64,000 nucleotides of DNA from Celeribacter baekdonensis B30 (GCF_000299875.1 NZ_AMRK01000011.1:1-64000); one strand, 5' to 3'; numbered from the stretch's first letter, positions 6,656 to 17,300 are shown. Program-made: numbers and translations. The notes: generated from the sequence alone by a model not told the origin.

Positions 6656-8929
6656 TCAGCCGCATTTGGAATAGCCGCAGGAGGCGCAGGTCATGCAGCC
6701 TTCGATCATGCGCATGTCGTATTGGCCACAGGACGAACAGGCCTTGCCGCGCGGTTTTTGGCCCAATACGGCGACCTCGGCTTGCGGGTCGGTTTTCAGG
6801 CCCATGCCTTCGCCTTCGATGAACCCGGTCTCGACCAGATGCGTTTCGATCACGCCACCAATCGCCGCCAGGATCGAAGGGATGTACTTGCCCTTCATCC
6901 ACGCACCTCCGCGCGGATCGAATACGGCTTTGAGCTCTTCGACCACGAAAGACACATCGCCGCCGCGCCGGAACACCGCCGAAATCATCCGCGTCAAAGC
7001 CACGGTCCAGGCGAAATGTTCCATATTCTTGGAGTTGATGAAAATCTCGAACGGACGACGATGCCCGCCATGGACGATGTCATTGATGGTGACATAGATC
7101 GCGTGCTCAGAATCCGGCCATTTGAGTTTATAGGTATTGCCTTCAAGCTGTTGCGGGCGATCGAGCGGCTCAGAGAGATAGACGACTTCGGCGCCTTCAT
7201 CGGATTCGGGTGTCGCTTCCGAGGTTTCAGACACAGACAAAACCGAGCCCGTCACATCGTTCGGACGATAGGTGGTGCAGCCCTTACAGCCGCTGTCCCA
7301 CGCCGCCATATAGACCTCTTTGAAATCGTCAAAAGAGATGTCTTCCGGGCAGTTGATGGTTTTGGAAATTGAGCTATCGACCCATTTCTGCGCCGCCGCC
7401 TGCATCCGCACGTGATCCAGCGGCGCGAGCGTTTGGGCATTGACGAAATACTCCGGCAATTCCGCATCCGCGCCGAATTTGTCTCGGTACATTTTGACAG
7501 CATAATCGACGACCTCTTCTTCGGTGCGCGAGCCATCTTTTTGCAAAACTTTGCGGGTGTAAGCATAGGCGAACACCGGCTCGATCCCCGACGAGACGTT
7601 GCCGGCATAGAGAGAAATCGTCCCGGTCGGCGCGATCGAGGTCAGCAAGGCATTGCGAATACCGTTCTCACGGATCGCATCTTTGACGTCCTGATCCATG
7701 TCTATCAACGACCCGGAGGCCAGATATTTATCTGCGTCAAACAGCGGGAAAGCCCCCTTTTCCTTAGCCAAGCCAGCCGAGGCCAGATAGGCCGCGCGGG
7801 CGATCATTTTGAGCCATTTTTCACAGGTCGCGGCGGCCTCTTCGGAGCCATAGCGCTGACCGATCATCAACAAAGCGTCGGCAAGCCCGGTGACCCCAAG
7901 GCCAATGCGACGTTTGGCGGCGGCTTCTTGGGCTTGTTGTTCAAGCGGGAAGCGCGAGGCATCAACCACATTGTCCATCATCCGCACGGCGGTGGCGACC
8001 AGATCAGACAGCTTTGCCTCATCCATCTCCGCGCCTGGCGCAAACGGGTTTGCGACCAAAGTGGCCAAGTTGATCGAGCCCAAAAGACAGGCACCATAAG
8101 GTGGCAAAGGCTGCTCGCCACAGGGGTTGGTCGCCGCAATGGTCTCGACGTAATTCAGGTTGTTGAGTTTGTTGATCCGGTCGATGAAAATCACGCCCGG
8201 CTCGGCGTAGTCATAGGTGCCCTTCATGATCTTGTTCCAAAGATCGCGCGCCTCAACCGTGTGATAAACCTTGCCGCCGAATTTCAGATCCCAAGAACCA
8301 TCGGCCTTAACCGCTTCCATAAAATCATCGGTGATCAGGACCGAGAGGTTGAACATGCGCAACCGGGCGGCGTCTTGTTTGGCCTCGATGAAATGCTCAA
8401 TGTCAGGGTGATCGCAGCGCATTGTCGCCATCATCGCGCCGCGACGCGACCCCGCCGACATGATCGTGCGGCACATCGCATCCCACACATCCATGAAGGA
8501 CAGCGGGCCAGAGGCATCCGCTGCCACGCCCATCACATCCGCGCCTTTGGGGCGAATGGTGGAAAAGTCATAGCCGATGCCGCCGCCTTGCTGCATGGTC
8601 AAAGCGGCCTCTTTGAGCATGTCAAAAATGCCGCCCATGCTGTCAGGGATCGTGCCCATGACGAAACAGTTGAACAGAGTCACAGTGCGGCCCGTGCCAG
8701 CACCTGCCAAAATCCGACCTGCGGGCAGGAATTTGAAATCCTCAAGCGCACCGTAGAACTTTTCTTCCCACGCCGCGCTGTCTTTTTCGACAGAGGCCAG
8801 CGATCGTGCAACGCGGCGCCAACTGTCTTCGACGGTCAGATCAATCGCTTTTCCGCCCGCCTCTTTCAGACGATATTTCATATCCCAAATTTGTTCGGCG
8901 ATGGGGGCGGCAAAACGTGTCATGTGCAA
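6656..8929 (-). CDS. nrdJ: Adenosylcobalamin-dependent ribonucleotide reductase (class II)
   Basis: Reduces ribonucleotides to deoxyribonucleotides for DNA synthesis using adenosylcobalamin as radical generator, so it works with or without oxygen. The 757-residue protein has the expected motifs: GGGIGYDFSTIRPKG near residue 115, the substrate/radical loop NPCGEQPLPPYGACLLGSIN near 266, and TGLADALLMIG. The last 30 residues carry two CxxC pairs (CSSC, CASC) plus CxxxC-type cysteines, which serve as the zinc/redox tail that regenerates the active site. It is a single gene with no class I nrdA/nrdB beside it. An ATG two codons in is an alternative start. Divergent from the DUF1489 gene over about 140 bases; no cobalamin riboswitch was found there. 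Confidence 0.95.
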   Translation of the reverse strand: MHMTRFAAPIAEQIWDMKYRLKEAGGKAIDLTVEDSWRRVARSLASVEKDSAAWEEKFYGALEDFKFLPAGRILAGAGTGRTVTLFNCFVMGTIPDSMGGIFDMLKEAALTMQQGGGIGYDFSTIRPKGADVMGVAADASGPLSFMDVWDAMCRTIMSAGSRRGAMMATMRCDHPDIEHFIEAKQDAARLRMFNLSVLITDDFMEAVKADGSWDLKFGGKVYHTVEARDLWNKIMKGTYDYAEPGVIFIDRINKLNNLNYVETIAATNPCGEQPLPPYGACLLGSINLATLVANPFAPGAEMDEAKLSDLVATAVRMMDNVVDASRFPLEQQAQEAAAKRRIGLGVTGLADALLMIGQRYGSEEAAATCEKWLKMIARAAYLASAGLAKEKGAFPLFDADKYLASGSLIDMDQDVKDAIRENGIRNALLTSIAPTGTISLYAGNVSSGIEPVFAYAYTRKVLQKDGSRTEEEVVDYAVKMYRDKFGADAELPEYFVNAQTLAPLDHVRMQAAAQKWVDSSISKTINCPEDISFDDFKEVYMAAWDSGCKGCTTYRPNDVTGSVLSVSETSEATPESDEGAEVVYLSEPLDRPQQLEGNTYKLKWPDSEHAIYVTINDIVHGGHRRPFEIFINSKNMEHFAWTVALTRMISAVFRRGGDVSFVVEELKAVFDPRGGAWMKGKYIPSILAAIGGVIETHLVETGFIEGEGMGLKTDPQAEVAVLGQKPRGKACSSCGQYDMRMIEGCMTCASCGYSKCG

Positions 8930-9071
8930 GGGTCCGATTTTGTTCGAGTCAGCGGTTTAGAGAGCGGGATGTATCGTGCTATAGGTCCAAGATCAACGCG
9001 CAAGACGTCCAAATGTGGGTTGAATATTTTGTGTGCAGATCTAATTTGAACACCACAGGTAGGGGTAGATG

Positions 9072-9491
9072 ATGTCCGACTACATAAATCTAGTAAAACT
9101 TTGCGTGGGTGTCGACAGTTTTGATCAGCTCCAAGCCTATATTGACGCCACCCCCGGCGAGGCGCGCGGCCATGTCACGCGGATGTGGCCGAAACAAGAG
9201 GACGCGCTTTTGAATGGCGGGTCGCTTTATTGGGTCATCAAGGGCGTGATTCAGGCCCGTCAGCACGTCACTGGCCTCGAAGAAGTGATCGGCGCGGATG
9301 GCGTGCGGCGCTGTCGCATCGTCTTGGCCAAACCTTTGATTCGCACCCAAAATGCCACCCGACGCCCGTTCCAAGGCTGGCGCTACCTCAAACCCGAAGA
9401 CGCCCCCGCGGACCTGCCCAAGGGCCGCGAAAGCGAACAAGAATTGCCGCCAGAACTGGCACAAACCTTGGCCGAGATTGGATTGATTTGA
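9072..9491 (+). CDS. DUF1489 family protein
   Basis: A 139-residue soluble protein of the alphaproteobacterial DUF1489 family, whose function is not established. Recognisable features are the N-terminal INLVKLCVG segment, HVTRMWPKQ near residue 35, the GGSLYWVIKG block near 50 and the RPFQGWRYL motif near 100. Of two adjacent ATG codons, the second (9072) sits at normal distance from AGGGG at 9061-9065. It is divergent from nrdJ and convergent with hisG, so it is probably a single-gene transcript. Confidence 0.85.
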   Translation: MSDYINLVKLCVGVDSFDQLQAYIDATPGEARGHVTRMWPKQEDALLNGGSLYWVIKGVIQARQHVTGLEEVIGADGVRRCRIVLAKPLIRTQNATRRPFQGWRYLKPEDAPADLPKGRESEQELPPELAQTLAEIGLI

Positions 9492-9516
9492 AGCGTCTCA
9501 GGCGCAGGCCCCCGCC

Positions 9517-10215
9517 TCAGTCCCCCATCCCCAACATCTCTTTGAGCGCCACCATGGTTGCCCGCGTGTCATCAGACCAGGCGGCTGTGCGGCTTTTGAA
9601 CAGGGTCGCTTGGGATTTATGCACCGGCTCGCAATTGAGAATTTTGAGGTGATTGGCGCGCAGAGTTTCGCCCGTTGACGTGATGTCAGCGATGGCTTCC
9701 GCGGTCAGGTTTTTCACCGTGCCTTCGGTCGCGCCTTGCGAATCAACCAGTTGATAATCGGCCACGCCGTTGGTTTTCAAAAACTCCCGCACGAGGTGGT
9801 GGTATTTGGTGGCAATGCGCATGCGAAAGCCATGACGGGCGCGAAAAGCGGCGGCGGCGGCGTCGAGATCGTCGAGCGTATCGACATCAACCCAGGCTTT
9901 CGGCACCGCGATGATCAGATCGGCATGACCAAATCCCATCGGTGCGATTTCGATCACCTTGCTGTCCCACGCGGCCAGTTTATCACGCACCAGATCGGAG
10001 CCTGTAACGCCCAAATGAATGCGCCCGGCCGCCAATTCACGCGGAATTTCAGAGGCGGACAACAGAACCAATTCCACTCCCTCAATGCCCTCGACCACGC
10101 CGGAATACTCGCGTTCAGCGCCCGCCCGCGACAGGGTCACCCCCGCCTGCGCGAACCATTCAAAAGTCTTTTCCATCAACCGGCCCTTGGAGGGCACGCC
10201 CAGTTTGACAACCAT
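9517..10215 (-). CDS. hisG: ATP phosphoribosyltransferase catalytic subunit, short form
   Basis: Catalyses the first step of histidine biosynthesis, joining ATP and PRPP. The 232-residue length and missing C-terminal regulatory domain mark the short HisG, which works as a hetero-octamer with HisZ. Motifs: GVPSKGRLMEKT at the N-terminus and the PRPP-binding stretch DSQGATEGTVKNL near 155. The start ATG overlaps the hisZ stop (TGATG); a GTG just before it is also possible. It is last gene of the hisS-hisZ-hisG unit, which fits the strict need of the short HisG for HisZ. Confidence 0.95.
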   Translation of the reverse strand: MVVKLGVPSKGRLMEKTFEWFAQAGVTLSRAGAEREYSGVVEGIEGVELVLLSASEIPRELAAGRIHLGVTGSDLVRDKLAAWDSKVIEIAPMGFGHADLIIAVPKAWVDVDTLDDLDAAAAAFRARHGFRMRIATKYHHLVREFLKTNGVADYQLVDSQGATEGTVKNLTAEAIADITSTGETLRANHLKILNCEPVHKSQATLFKSRTAAWSDDTRATMVALKEMLGMGD

Positions 10216-11312
10216 CACGCGTCTCCTTTCAGAGCCAACATCAAGCCGGGGCGCATCACCCCACCCACGGCCGGAATAGAGCGCCCCTGCCCCAAAACGG
10301 CGGTGAGCGCATCATAGCGCCCGCCGGTGGCCACGGGCGGCAAATCCGGGCGGCCTTCGGCGTAAAAGCCAAAGACAAACCCATCGTAATATTCCATCGA
10401 GGTGCGGCCATAGGAGGCCTCGAATTCGAGATGTTCGACATCGACACCACGCGCCGCCATCGCATCGGCGCGACGGCTCAACCGGATCACGGCCTCAGAG
10501 ATCGCGGGCATATCCACCACGATGTCGCGCAACGCAGAAAGCACATTAGGCACGGTTTCTTTCAACGAAAGAATGTCGTCGAGCAGCTCAATTTCGGTCT
10601 CGGAAATTGACGGCTCATTGGCGTCTTCTTTCAACGCCAGAATACGCGCGTCAATCTCGGATTGGGTGCGCAAGCCGATAAAGGGCGCCTCAGCCTCCGC
10701 CAGATTGGCGGTCACACGTTCGAGGTTTTGCTGACGCAAATCTGTACCGCCCTCGGAAAACCGGGTCATCAGCGCGCGAAACCGGCGGGGCCGCCAGATG
10801 TGGCGCAACAGGGCCGCGCGTCGGCGTTCGGTGGTCTTAAGACCCCGCACGGCGGCCACCAGAATGCCAATGTCGCCTGTAGCAGCACGCAGATCATAGC
10901 CCGCAAGCGCATCGGAAAAAGCGGCAAAGACTTCGGCATCGGCATCGGCGGGATTGGCGCCGTCAAAGACCTCATAGCCGACCTGAATATACTCATTGGC
11001 GCGCTCGGGCATCACCTCTTGTTTGCGAAACACTTCGCCCGCATAGGTGTAACGCGCCGGTTCGGCGCCGTCCGACATATGGGCCTGCACCACGGGCACG
11101 GTAAAATCCGGGCGCAGCATCATTTCGCCGCGATCCGGGTCCGAGGTCATGTAAGCGCGGGCGCGGATATCTTCGCCGTAGAGGTCCAAAAGCACCTCTG
11201 CAGGCAGCAGAACATCCATCTCGACCGGATGCGCGCCCTTGGCCTCAAACCCCGATTTCAGGCGTGCGGCCTCGGCGCGCACGGCGGCTTTTGGAATGTC
11301 TGTACGGGGCAT
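10215..11312 (-). CDS. hisZ: ATP phosphoribosyltransferase regulatory subunit
   Basis: A histidyl-tRNA synthetase paralogue that has lost aminoacylation and instead allosterically activates and regulates short-form HisG. The 365-residue protein keeps the class II synthetase fold: motif 2-like RPDFTVPVVQ with YTYAGEVFRKQ and a C-terminal glycine-rich GGRYDALTAVLGQ motif. The N-terminal 20 residues are helical. Its ATG overlaps the hisS stop and its stop overlaps the hisG start, so all three products are probably translationally coupled. Confidence 0.93.
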   Translation of the reverse strand: MPRTDIPKAAVRAEAARLKSGFEAKGAHPVEMDVLLPAEVLLDLYGEDIRARAYMTSDPDRGEMMLRPDFTVPVVQAHMSDGAEPARYTYAGEVFRKQEVMPERANEYIQVGYEVFDGANPADADAEVFAAFSDALAGYDLRAATGDIGILVAAVRGLKTTERRRAALLRHIWRPRRFRALMTRFSEGGTDLRQQNLERVTANLAEAEAPFIGLRTQSEIDARILALKEDANEPSISETEIELLDDILSLKETVPNVLSALRDIVVDMPAISEAVIRLSRRADAMAARGVDVEHLEFEASYGRTSMEYYDGFVFGFYAEGRPDLPPVATGGRYDALTAVLGQGRSIPAVGGVMRPGLMLALKGDA

Positions 11313-12811
11313 CAGGAATAGCCTTCAATGATTTCGCGCACCTTGGCGACCATCTCGCCACGGGGCACTTCGAATTGGTTCGGGCGATCTTTCCATTCCT
11401 CAAGCGAGGCGTTTTCCGCCAGTTTGGTGCCAAGGATCAGGTCCTTGATCTGCACCACGCCTTTGGCCTCTTCATCGCCACCTTGAATGATCGCCACCGG
11501 GCTCATCCGCTTGTCGGCGTATTTGAGTTGGTTGCCAAAATTCTTGGGATTGCCAAGGTAGACCTCGGCGCGAATGCCCGCTTGGCGCAATTCCGTGACC
11601 ATCGCCATGTAATCATTCATCCGGTCGCGATCCATCACCGTGACCACAACCGGGCCTTGCGCGGTTGCACCCATCCGGCCCTTGGCGGTCAGTGCGGCCA
11701 AAAGCCGATCGACGCCGATGGACATGCCCGTGGCCGGGACCTCTTGGCCGGTAAAGCGTTTGACCAGATCGTCATAGCGACCGCCGCCCGCAACCGAACC
11801 AAAATCGCGCACCCGGCCTTTTTCATCTTCGATTTTAAAGGTCAGTTCGGCCTCATAAACCGGGCCGGTGTAATAGCCCAAGCCCCGCACAACCGCCGGA
11901 TCAATCACGATACGATCCGGGCCGTAGCCCTGCCCGGCCAGAAGATTGGCGATCTGCCGCAGTTCATCGACGCCATCAATGCCGGTTTGTGCCCCTTCGA
12001 CCAACGCGCCAAGACGCGCAATCGTCGCATCGTTGTCCACTTGGCGACCGTTGACGAAGCCCAAGATCAGTTCGACCTGCGTGGTCGCAAGTCCCGCACC
12101 TTTGGTGAAATCGCCGCTTTCGTCTTTGCGGCCTTCGGTCAGCAAAGCCATAACGCCCTCGTCACCAAATTTGTCGTGCTTATCAATCGTACGTAACACG
12201 ATGCCGCGCACATCAGAGAATTCCTCGGTGTCGGGCAGCCCAGCCGCCTCCAACACGCCGTCCAAAACCTTGCGGTTGTTGACGCGAATGATGTAATCGC
12301 CGCGGGGAATACCAACGGCCTCAAGCGTGTCCGACAGCATGGCGCAAATCTCGGCATCCGCGGCCACGGACGGCGCGCCCACAGTGTCCGCATCGCATTG
12401 ATAAAACTGACGGAACCGCCCCGGACCGGGCTTTTCATTGCGCCAGACTGGCCCCATCGCGTAACGGCGATAGGGCGAGGGCAACTCATTGCGATACTGC
12501 GCGGCCACGCGGGCCAAAGGCGCGGTCATGTCATAGCGCAGCGCCAGCCAATCGCCGGGCTTTTCCGCTTCGGGTTCCTCTTGCCAGGCAAAGACCCCCA
12601 CATTCGGGCGATCCACATCGGGCAGGAATTTGCCAAGCGCCTCAACCGTCTCCACCGCCGAGGTTTCGAGCGCCTCAAAGCCGTAGAGATGATAGACCGC
12701 CGCAATCTGATCGAGCATGGCTTTGCGTTCGGTCACCTCGGTGCCAAAATAATCGCGAAAGCCTTTGGGCGTGATCGCCTTGGGGCGTGGGGTTTTCTTG
12801 GGCTTGGCCAT
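11312..12811 (-). CDS. hisS: Histidine-tRNA ligase
   Basis: Charges tRNA-His with histidine. A 499-residue class II synthetase with motif 1 ([10 protein letters not shown]), motif 2 ([21 protein letters not shown] begins near residue 125), the histidine-specific [15 protein letters not shown] block and motif 3 (GGGRYDDL, then GMSIGVDRL). The C-terminal anticodon-binding domain follows. The start at 12811 ([10 protein letters not shown]) replaces a longer frame back to 12907 that has no family support. It heads the histidine unit and shares one base with hisZ. Confidence 0.95.
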   Translation of the reverse strand: MAKPKKTPRPKAITPKGFRDYFGTEVTERKAMLDQIAAVYHLYGFEALETSAVETVEALGKFLPDVDRPNVGVFAWQEEPEAEKPGDWLALRYDMTAPLARVAAQYRNELPSPYRRYAMGPVWRNEKPGPGRFRQFYQCDADTVGAPSVAADAEICAMLSDTLEAVGIPRGDYIIRVNNRKVLDGVLEAAGLPDTEEFSDVRGIVLRTIDKHDKFGDEGVMALLTEGRKDESGDFTKGAGLATTQVELILGFVNGRQVDNDATIARLGALVEGAQTGIDGVDELRQIANLLAGQGYGPDRIVIDPAVVRGLGYYTGPVYEAELTFKIEDEKGRVRDFGSVAGGGRYDDLVKRFTGQEVPATGMSIGVDRLLAALTAKGRMGATAQGPVVVTVMDRDRMNDYMAMVTELRQAGIRAEVYLGNPKNFGNQLKYADKRMSPVAIIQGGDEEAKGVVQIKDLILGTKLAENASLEEWKDRPNQFEVPRGEMVAKVREIIEGYS

Positions 12812-12969
12812 GGCCTGTCCTTTACGTCTGTCACGGGATGCGGCATAGCCCACGGGGGCCAAAGGGGCAAGCCGGGGACCGCATCCGACGGGTGAAAACC
12901 GGGACAAACCGCCGTATCATTGGAACGCAGGTCAGATTACGTAATGATGACGTCACAGGGAGAGCCAGA

Positions 12970-13182
12970 ATGAGCACTGAAAATCGCACCCTCGCGCTTG
13001 AGGAACAGGTCGCGCATCTGAGCAAAACGGTGGATGAGCTGTCCGATATTGTCGCCCGGCAAGAACGTGAGATCGAAGTGATCGGTCGGCGTCTTGGGAT
13101 GTTGATGCAGGCGGAGGCGGTGCGTCAGTCCGATGGCGAGGGCACCGTGGCCTTGGCCGATCAACGCCCACCACATTGGTAA
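12970..13182 (+). CDS. slyX: SlyX family protein
   Basis: A 70-residue coiled-coil protein of the SlyX family, function unknown. The first 50 residues form heptad-rich helix (LEEQVAHLSKTVDELSDIVA and onward), and it ends in the characteristic RPPHW. A purine-rich GGGAG ribosome-binding site lies just upstream of the ATG at 12970. It is divergent from hisS and convergent with the lipoprotein gene. Confidence 0.9.
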   Translation: MSTENRTLALEEQVAHLSKTVDELSDIVARQEREIEVIGRRLGMLMQAEAVRQSDGEGTVALADQRPPHW

Positions 13183-13190
13183 AAATCATA

Positions 13191-13204
13191 TTTCCCGAAG
13201 GAAA
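13191..13204. terminator. Short hairpin between convergent slyX and lipoprotein genes
   Basis: A TTTCC stem pairs with GGAAA around a CGAA loop, with A-rich sequence on each side. It is only five base pairs, but it lies between two convergent gene ends, so a weak two-way terminator is plausible. Confidence 0.3.
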
Positions 13205-13226
13205 ATGGAGCTGAATCTGACGCGCT

Positions 13227-14360
13227 TCAACGGATTTCTTCGGACATGACATCGCCATTGTGGAGCAACAGTTCCAGCCACCCTTTCGGCGCACCAAAGG
13301 TCGGATAGACCGACACAAAGGCCAGTTGTTTTTCCAAAAGCCCGACCTTATTCGCCGGGCAGCGTTGTTTGCGCTTCACGCCACAGGTTGCGGATTTGAT
13401 CGCCTCATAGCTTTTGTCGGCCTTGGTCCATTCGCGGTCATTGCTCTCGGAATAGCGCAATACCTCATGCAGGTCGGCCGCCCCAAACATCACCAAAGCC
13501 GCCGTCACCTGACGCGGACAGCCATCGGCAAAGCCGGTGATAAACTGTGTCCTTGGCCCGGTGTTGGCCGGGTCGGTATCAAAAAGCCGCCAAACGGTCG
13601 CGCCCTCACGCGGGAACTGATCGACCTCGCGCCCCATGTTGCGTTTGTTGGCGCCGCACGCGATGCCAACCTCACCAAAGGGCAGGATCTCGCCGGGCTG
13701 TACCGTAGCCTTCGGTGAGTCATGGCTGGCTTTGGGCTTCAAAAATCCAAACAGCGGCTTGTTCGGCGCTGCAGAGACTGTGGGCGCTTGGATCTCAGGG
13801 GGGGCGCCAAGGGACTCGGGGGTCTCATCTGGCGCGCGAAGCACGGCGGGAACGCCATGCGTCTCTGGCCGCGCCACAAAGGATTCCGGTTCAGCGGGCG
13901 CAGCGGGGTGTTTCGGTTTCAAGAACGCAAAGAACCCGCCTGTTTTCGCCTCTTTGGTCACAGCAGATTTGGTCTCAGCCTCCTGCGTCTCTTCCGGCAC
14001 CTCCAAAACCGCCGCCCCATCGACCGTCTCAGGCATCGCAATCAACGTCGCGCTCTGCTCGGGGGATGTGCCCGTCACCACCTCAATCTCGGTGCCGCTC
14101 AAAGGCGAGGCCTCGGGTGATGCAGGCTTCAAAAAGGCGAAAAGTCCCTTTGGCTGACCCGGCTTTTCACCAGTCTCGACGGTGTCCTCGGTTTCGGCGG
14201 CCTCTGCGGCGGCGGCAAAGGCACGGGACAATTGCGCCTGAGAGAGGCCAGCGGCGGGGACGTCCGTGTTCGAAATCGGCGGGTCTGTCGGGCTCTGAAG
14301 CTGACAGCCAGACAAGGCCACGCTGGCCGCCAGCACATAAACCGAAAGCCTCGCCGCCAT
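13227..14360 (-). CDS. Repeat-bearing lipoprotein
   Basis: A 377-residue predicted lipoprotein. The signal peptide MAARLSVYVLAASVALSGC ends in a lipobox (LSGC), so it should be lipidated and held in the cell envelope. Residues about 20-240 are Ala/Pro/Glu/Thr-rich and low in complexity, with three copies of a motif (L/F)FxFLKP spaced unevenly through it (LFAFLKP, FFAFLKP, LFGFLKP). The last 150 residues form a conserved-looking domain with four cysteines (IACGANKR, DGCPRQV, ATCGVKRKQRCP), which could make disulphides. The start overlaps the dnaE stop (TGATG). I do not recognise the domain; the linker plus globular tail suggests an envelope tether. Confidence 0.8.
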   Translation of the reverse strand: MAARLSVYVLAASVALSGCQLQSPTDPPISNTDVPAAGLSQAQLSRAFAAAAEAAETEDTVETGEKPGQPKGLFAFLKPASPEASPLSGTEIEVVTGTSPEQSATLIAMPETVDGAAVLEVPEETQEAETKSAVTKEAKTGGFFAFLKPKHPAAPAEPESFVARPETHGVPAVLRAPDETPESLGAPPEIQAPTVSAAPNKPLFGFLKPKASHDSPKATVQPGEILPFGEVGIACGANKRNMGREVDQFPREGATVWRLFDTDPANTGPRTQFITGFADGCPRQVTAALVMFGAADLHEVLRYSESNDREWTKADKSYEAIKSATCGVKRKQRCPANKVGLLEKQLAFVSVYPTFGAPKGWLELLLHNGDVMSEEIR

Positions 14361-17300
14361 CACAGATCCTCCACCATCACAACCCCGTCGAGCGATTTGA
14401 TCGCTCCTTTGATTTCGGGCGTTATAACAAAGGACTGTGGAATGTCGATGTCCACTTCGTTGGGATAATCCGGCGCCATGATGCAAAAGGCCACAGCCCC
14501 GCGCGCCGGTTGCTTGGCTTCGCGGGTGGTGCGGGTCAACAGATCGCCGACCTGCGCAATCGCCACCACATCGTCACAGAAAATCCGCAAGCCCGCGCCC
14601 CCCGCATCGGCCACGACGGCTTCCATCGGACCGACCGAGCGAATGGTCGGGTCGAATTGGCCATCGTTGAACCGCCCTTCCAGCGTGACAACGACCTTAT
14701 CCGTGGTTTCAAACACCTGTCTTGAGCTGTCGAAATCGTCTTTGCGCGGGAACATGGCGATGCCGGACAATTGCCCGGTGCTGTCGGAGATATTCATGCG
14801 GAAATAGCGCGTGCCTTTGCCCGATTTCATCTCGCGAAAGCCCGACACCATGACACCGACCTTGACGATGGCGGAGCCTTCAGCCTCGGCCTTGGCTTGG
14901 GCATCAGCGATAGTGCCGATTTTCTTGCGTCTCAAAGCGCTGGCGTAGTCGTCCAACGGGTGACCGGAGAGGAAAAACCCGATGGCCTTTTGCTCTTCCA
15001 TCAGTCGCTCAGAGGCCACCCAGTCGCTGACCGGGGACAGCCGCGGTTCGGGCAGGTCGTCACCCGCCTCGCCAAACAGCGACACCTGGTTCGAGGCCTT
15101 TTGGTCATGGATCGCAGCGGAATATTGCACCAAAGGATCGAGGCTCTCGAACACCCGGCGACGATTCGGGTCCAAAAGATCAAATGCGCCCGCCCGCGCC
15201 AGCATTTCCAAAGGCCGCTTGCCAACCCGTTTCAAATCGACCCGGCGGGCAAAATCAAACAGGGTGACGAACGGCTTGCCCGCCTCCCGCGCCCGCACAA
15301 TCAATTGCATCGCCTCGCCACCAACGTTTTTGAGCGCGCCCAGCGCGTAGACCAGTTTTTGATCGACCACATCGAACGTCGCCAAAGATCGGTTCACGCA
15401 GGGCGGAATGATCTCGATCTCAAGGCCGCGGCGGACCTCTTCGGCATAGATCGCCAATTTGTCGGTGAGGTGAATATCGCAATTCATGACGCCGGCCATG
15501 AATTCAACAGGGTGGTTCGCCTTCAACCAGCCGGTTTGATAGGACACTACCGCATAGGCCGCCGCGTGGGATTTGTTGAAGCCGTAGTTGGCGAATTTTT
15601 CCAACAGGTCGAAGACTTCAGAGGCTTTTTTCTTATCGACGCCGTTTTGCGCCGCCCCCGCCTCGAATTTCGGGCGCTCGGCGTCCATCGCCTCTTTGAT
15701 CTTTTTCCCCATGGCACGGCGCAACAAATCCGCACCGCCAAGCGAATAGCCCGCCATGACCTGAGCGATCTGCATCACCTGTTCCTGGTAGACGATGATG
15801 CCTTGGGTCTCGGCCAGAATGTGATCAATCGTCGGATGCACCGATTCCAATTTCTTGCGCCCGTGTTTCACGTCGCAGTAGGTCGGAATGTTTTCCATCG
15901 GACCGGGACGATAGAGCGCCACAAGCGCCACGATGTCCTCGATACAGGTCGGTTTCATCTGGCGCAGCGCGGTCATCATGCCCGAGCTCTCCACCTGAAA
16001 CACCGCGACCGTTTTGGCGTCTGAATAGAGCTTATAGGTTTTGTCATCATCCAGCGGGATGAGGTTGATCTCATTTTCCGCGCCCTCGGGCGGCTCATAG
16101 AGCGTGGTGCCGTCGGCCGCGATGTGCAAAGGCCGACCCGATTTGAAAATCAGGTTCATCGCCGATTGGATCACGGTCAGGGTTTTGAGACCCAAAAAGT
16201 CAAATTTCACCAAACCAGCCTGTTCGACCCATTTCATATTGAACTGGGTCGCGGGCATGTCGGAGCGCGGATCTTGGTAAAGCGGCACCAATTCGTCAAT
16301 TGGACGGTCGCCAATCACCACACCGGCCGCGTGGGTGGAGGCGTTGCGCAACAGGCCCTCGACCTGTTGGCCATAGGTCAAAAGCCGGTCGACGACCTCT
16401 TCGTTTTTGGCCTCTTCGCGCAGGCGCGGCTCGTCGATCAGCGCTTGGTGAATGGAGACGGGTTTGACTCCCTCCACCGGGATCAGTTTTGACAGGCGGT
16501 CCACCTGACCATAGGGCATTTGCAACACCCGACCGATGTCGCGCACGGCAGCTTTGGACAAAAGCGCACCAAAGGTGATGATCTGACCGACCTTGTCGCG
16601 ACCGTATTTTTGCTGAACGTAGCGGATCACCTCTTCGCGGCGATCCATGCAAAAGTCGATGTCAAAGTCAGGCATCGACACACGTTCGGGATTCAAGAAC
16701 CGTTCGAACAGCAAGGAATAGCGCAGCGGATCAAGATCGGTCACGGTCAGCACATAGGCGACGAGCGAGCCCGCCCCGGAGCCGCGACCCGGCCCCACCG
16801 GGATGCCTTGTTCTTTGCCCCATTTGATAAAATCCGCCACGATCAGAAAGTAGCCGGGAAAGCCCATCTGCTCGATGATGCCAAGCTCGAATTTCAGTCG
16901 CGCATCATATTCCTCGCGCGGGGCAGCGGGTTCGATCACCGCCAAACGGGCCTCAAGCCCCTCCCACGCCTGTTTGCGCAGCTCCTCGACCTCGTCATCG
17001 GCGAATTTCGGCAAAATCGGATCACGCTTATAGGCCTTGAACGCGCATCGTTTGGCGATTTCCACCGTATTTTCAATCGCTTCCGGCAGGTCGGCAAAGA
17101 GTGCGGCCATTTCCGCAGGGGATTTGAAATAATGCTGATCGGTCAGCCGCCGACGCGGCTCGGACTGGTCAACATAGGCCCCTTCCGCGATACAAATCAG
17201 CGCATCATGGGCCTCATACATCTCCGCTTTCGGGAAATAGACATCATTGGTCGCCACCAAAGGCAGACCCAAATCATAGGCCCATTCCACGAAAGACCGC

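Noticed and set aside
8943-8960. GTTCGAGTC resembling a tRNA T-arm
   Set aside because: No acceptor, D-arm or anticodon arm can be folded around it.
9019-9034. NrdR-box-like sequence (minus strand ACACAAAATATTCAAC) before nrdJ
   Set aside because: Only one half fits the NrdR consensus and no second box stands at the usual distance, so the match could be chance.
7412-9049. A 545-codon open frame on the plus strand
   Set aside because: It is antisense to nrdJ, whose protein has complete family motifs; the shadow reads as Arg/His-rich sequence without homologous features.
8930-9071. Possible cobalamin riboswitch before nrdJ
   Set aside because: The gap of about 140 bases is shared with a divergent gene and lacks the conserved B12-box core.
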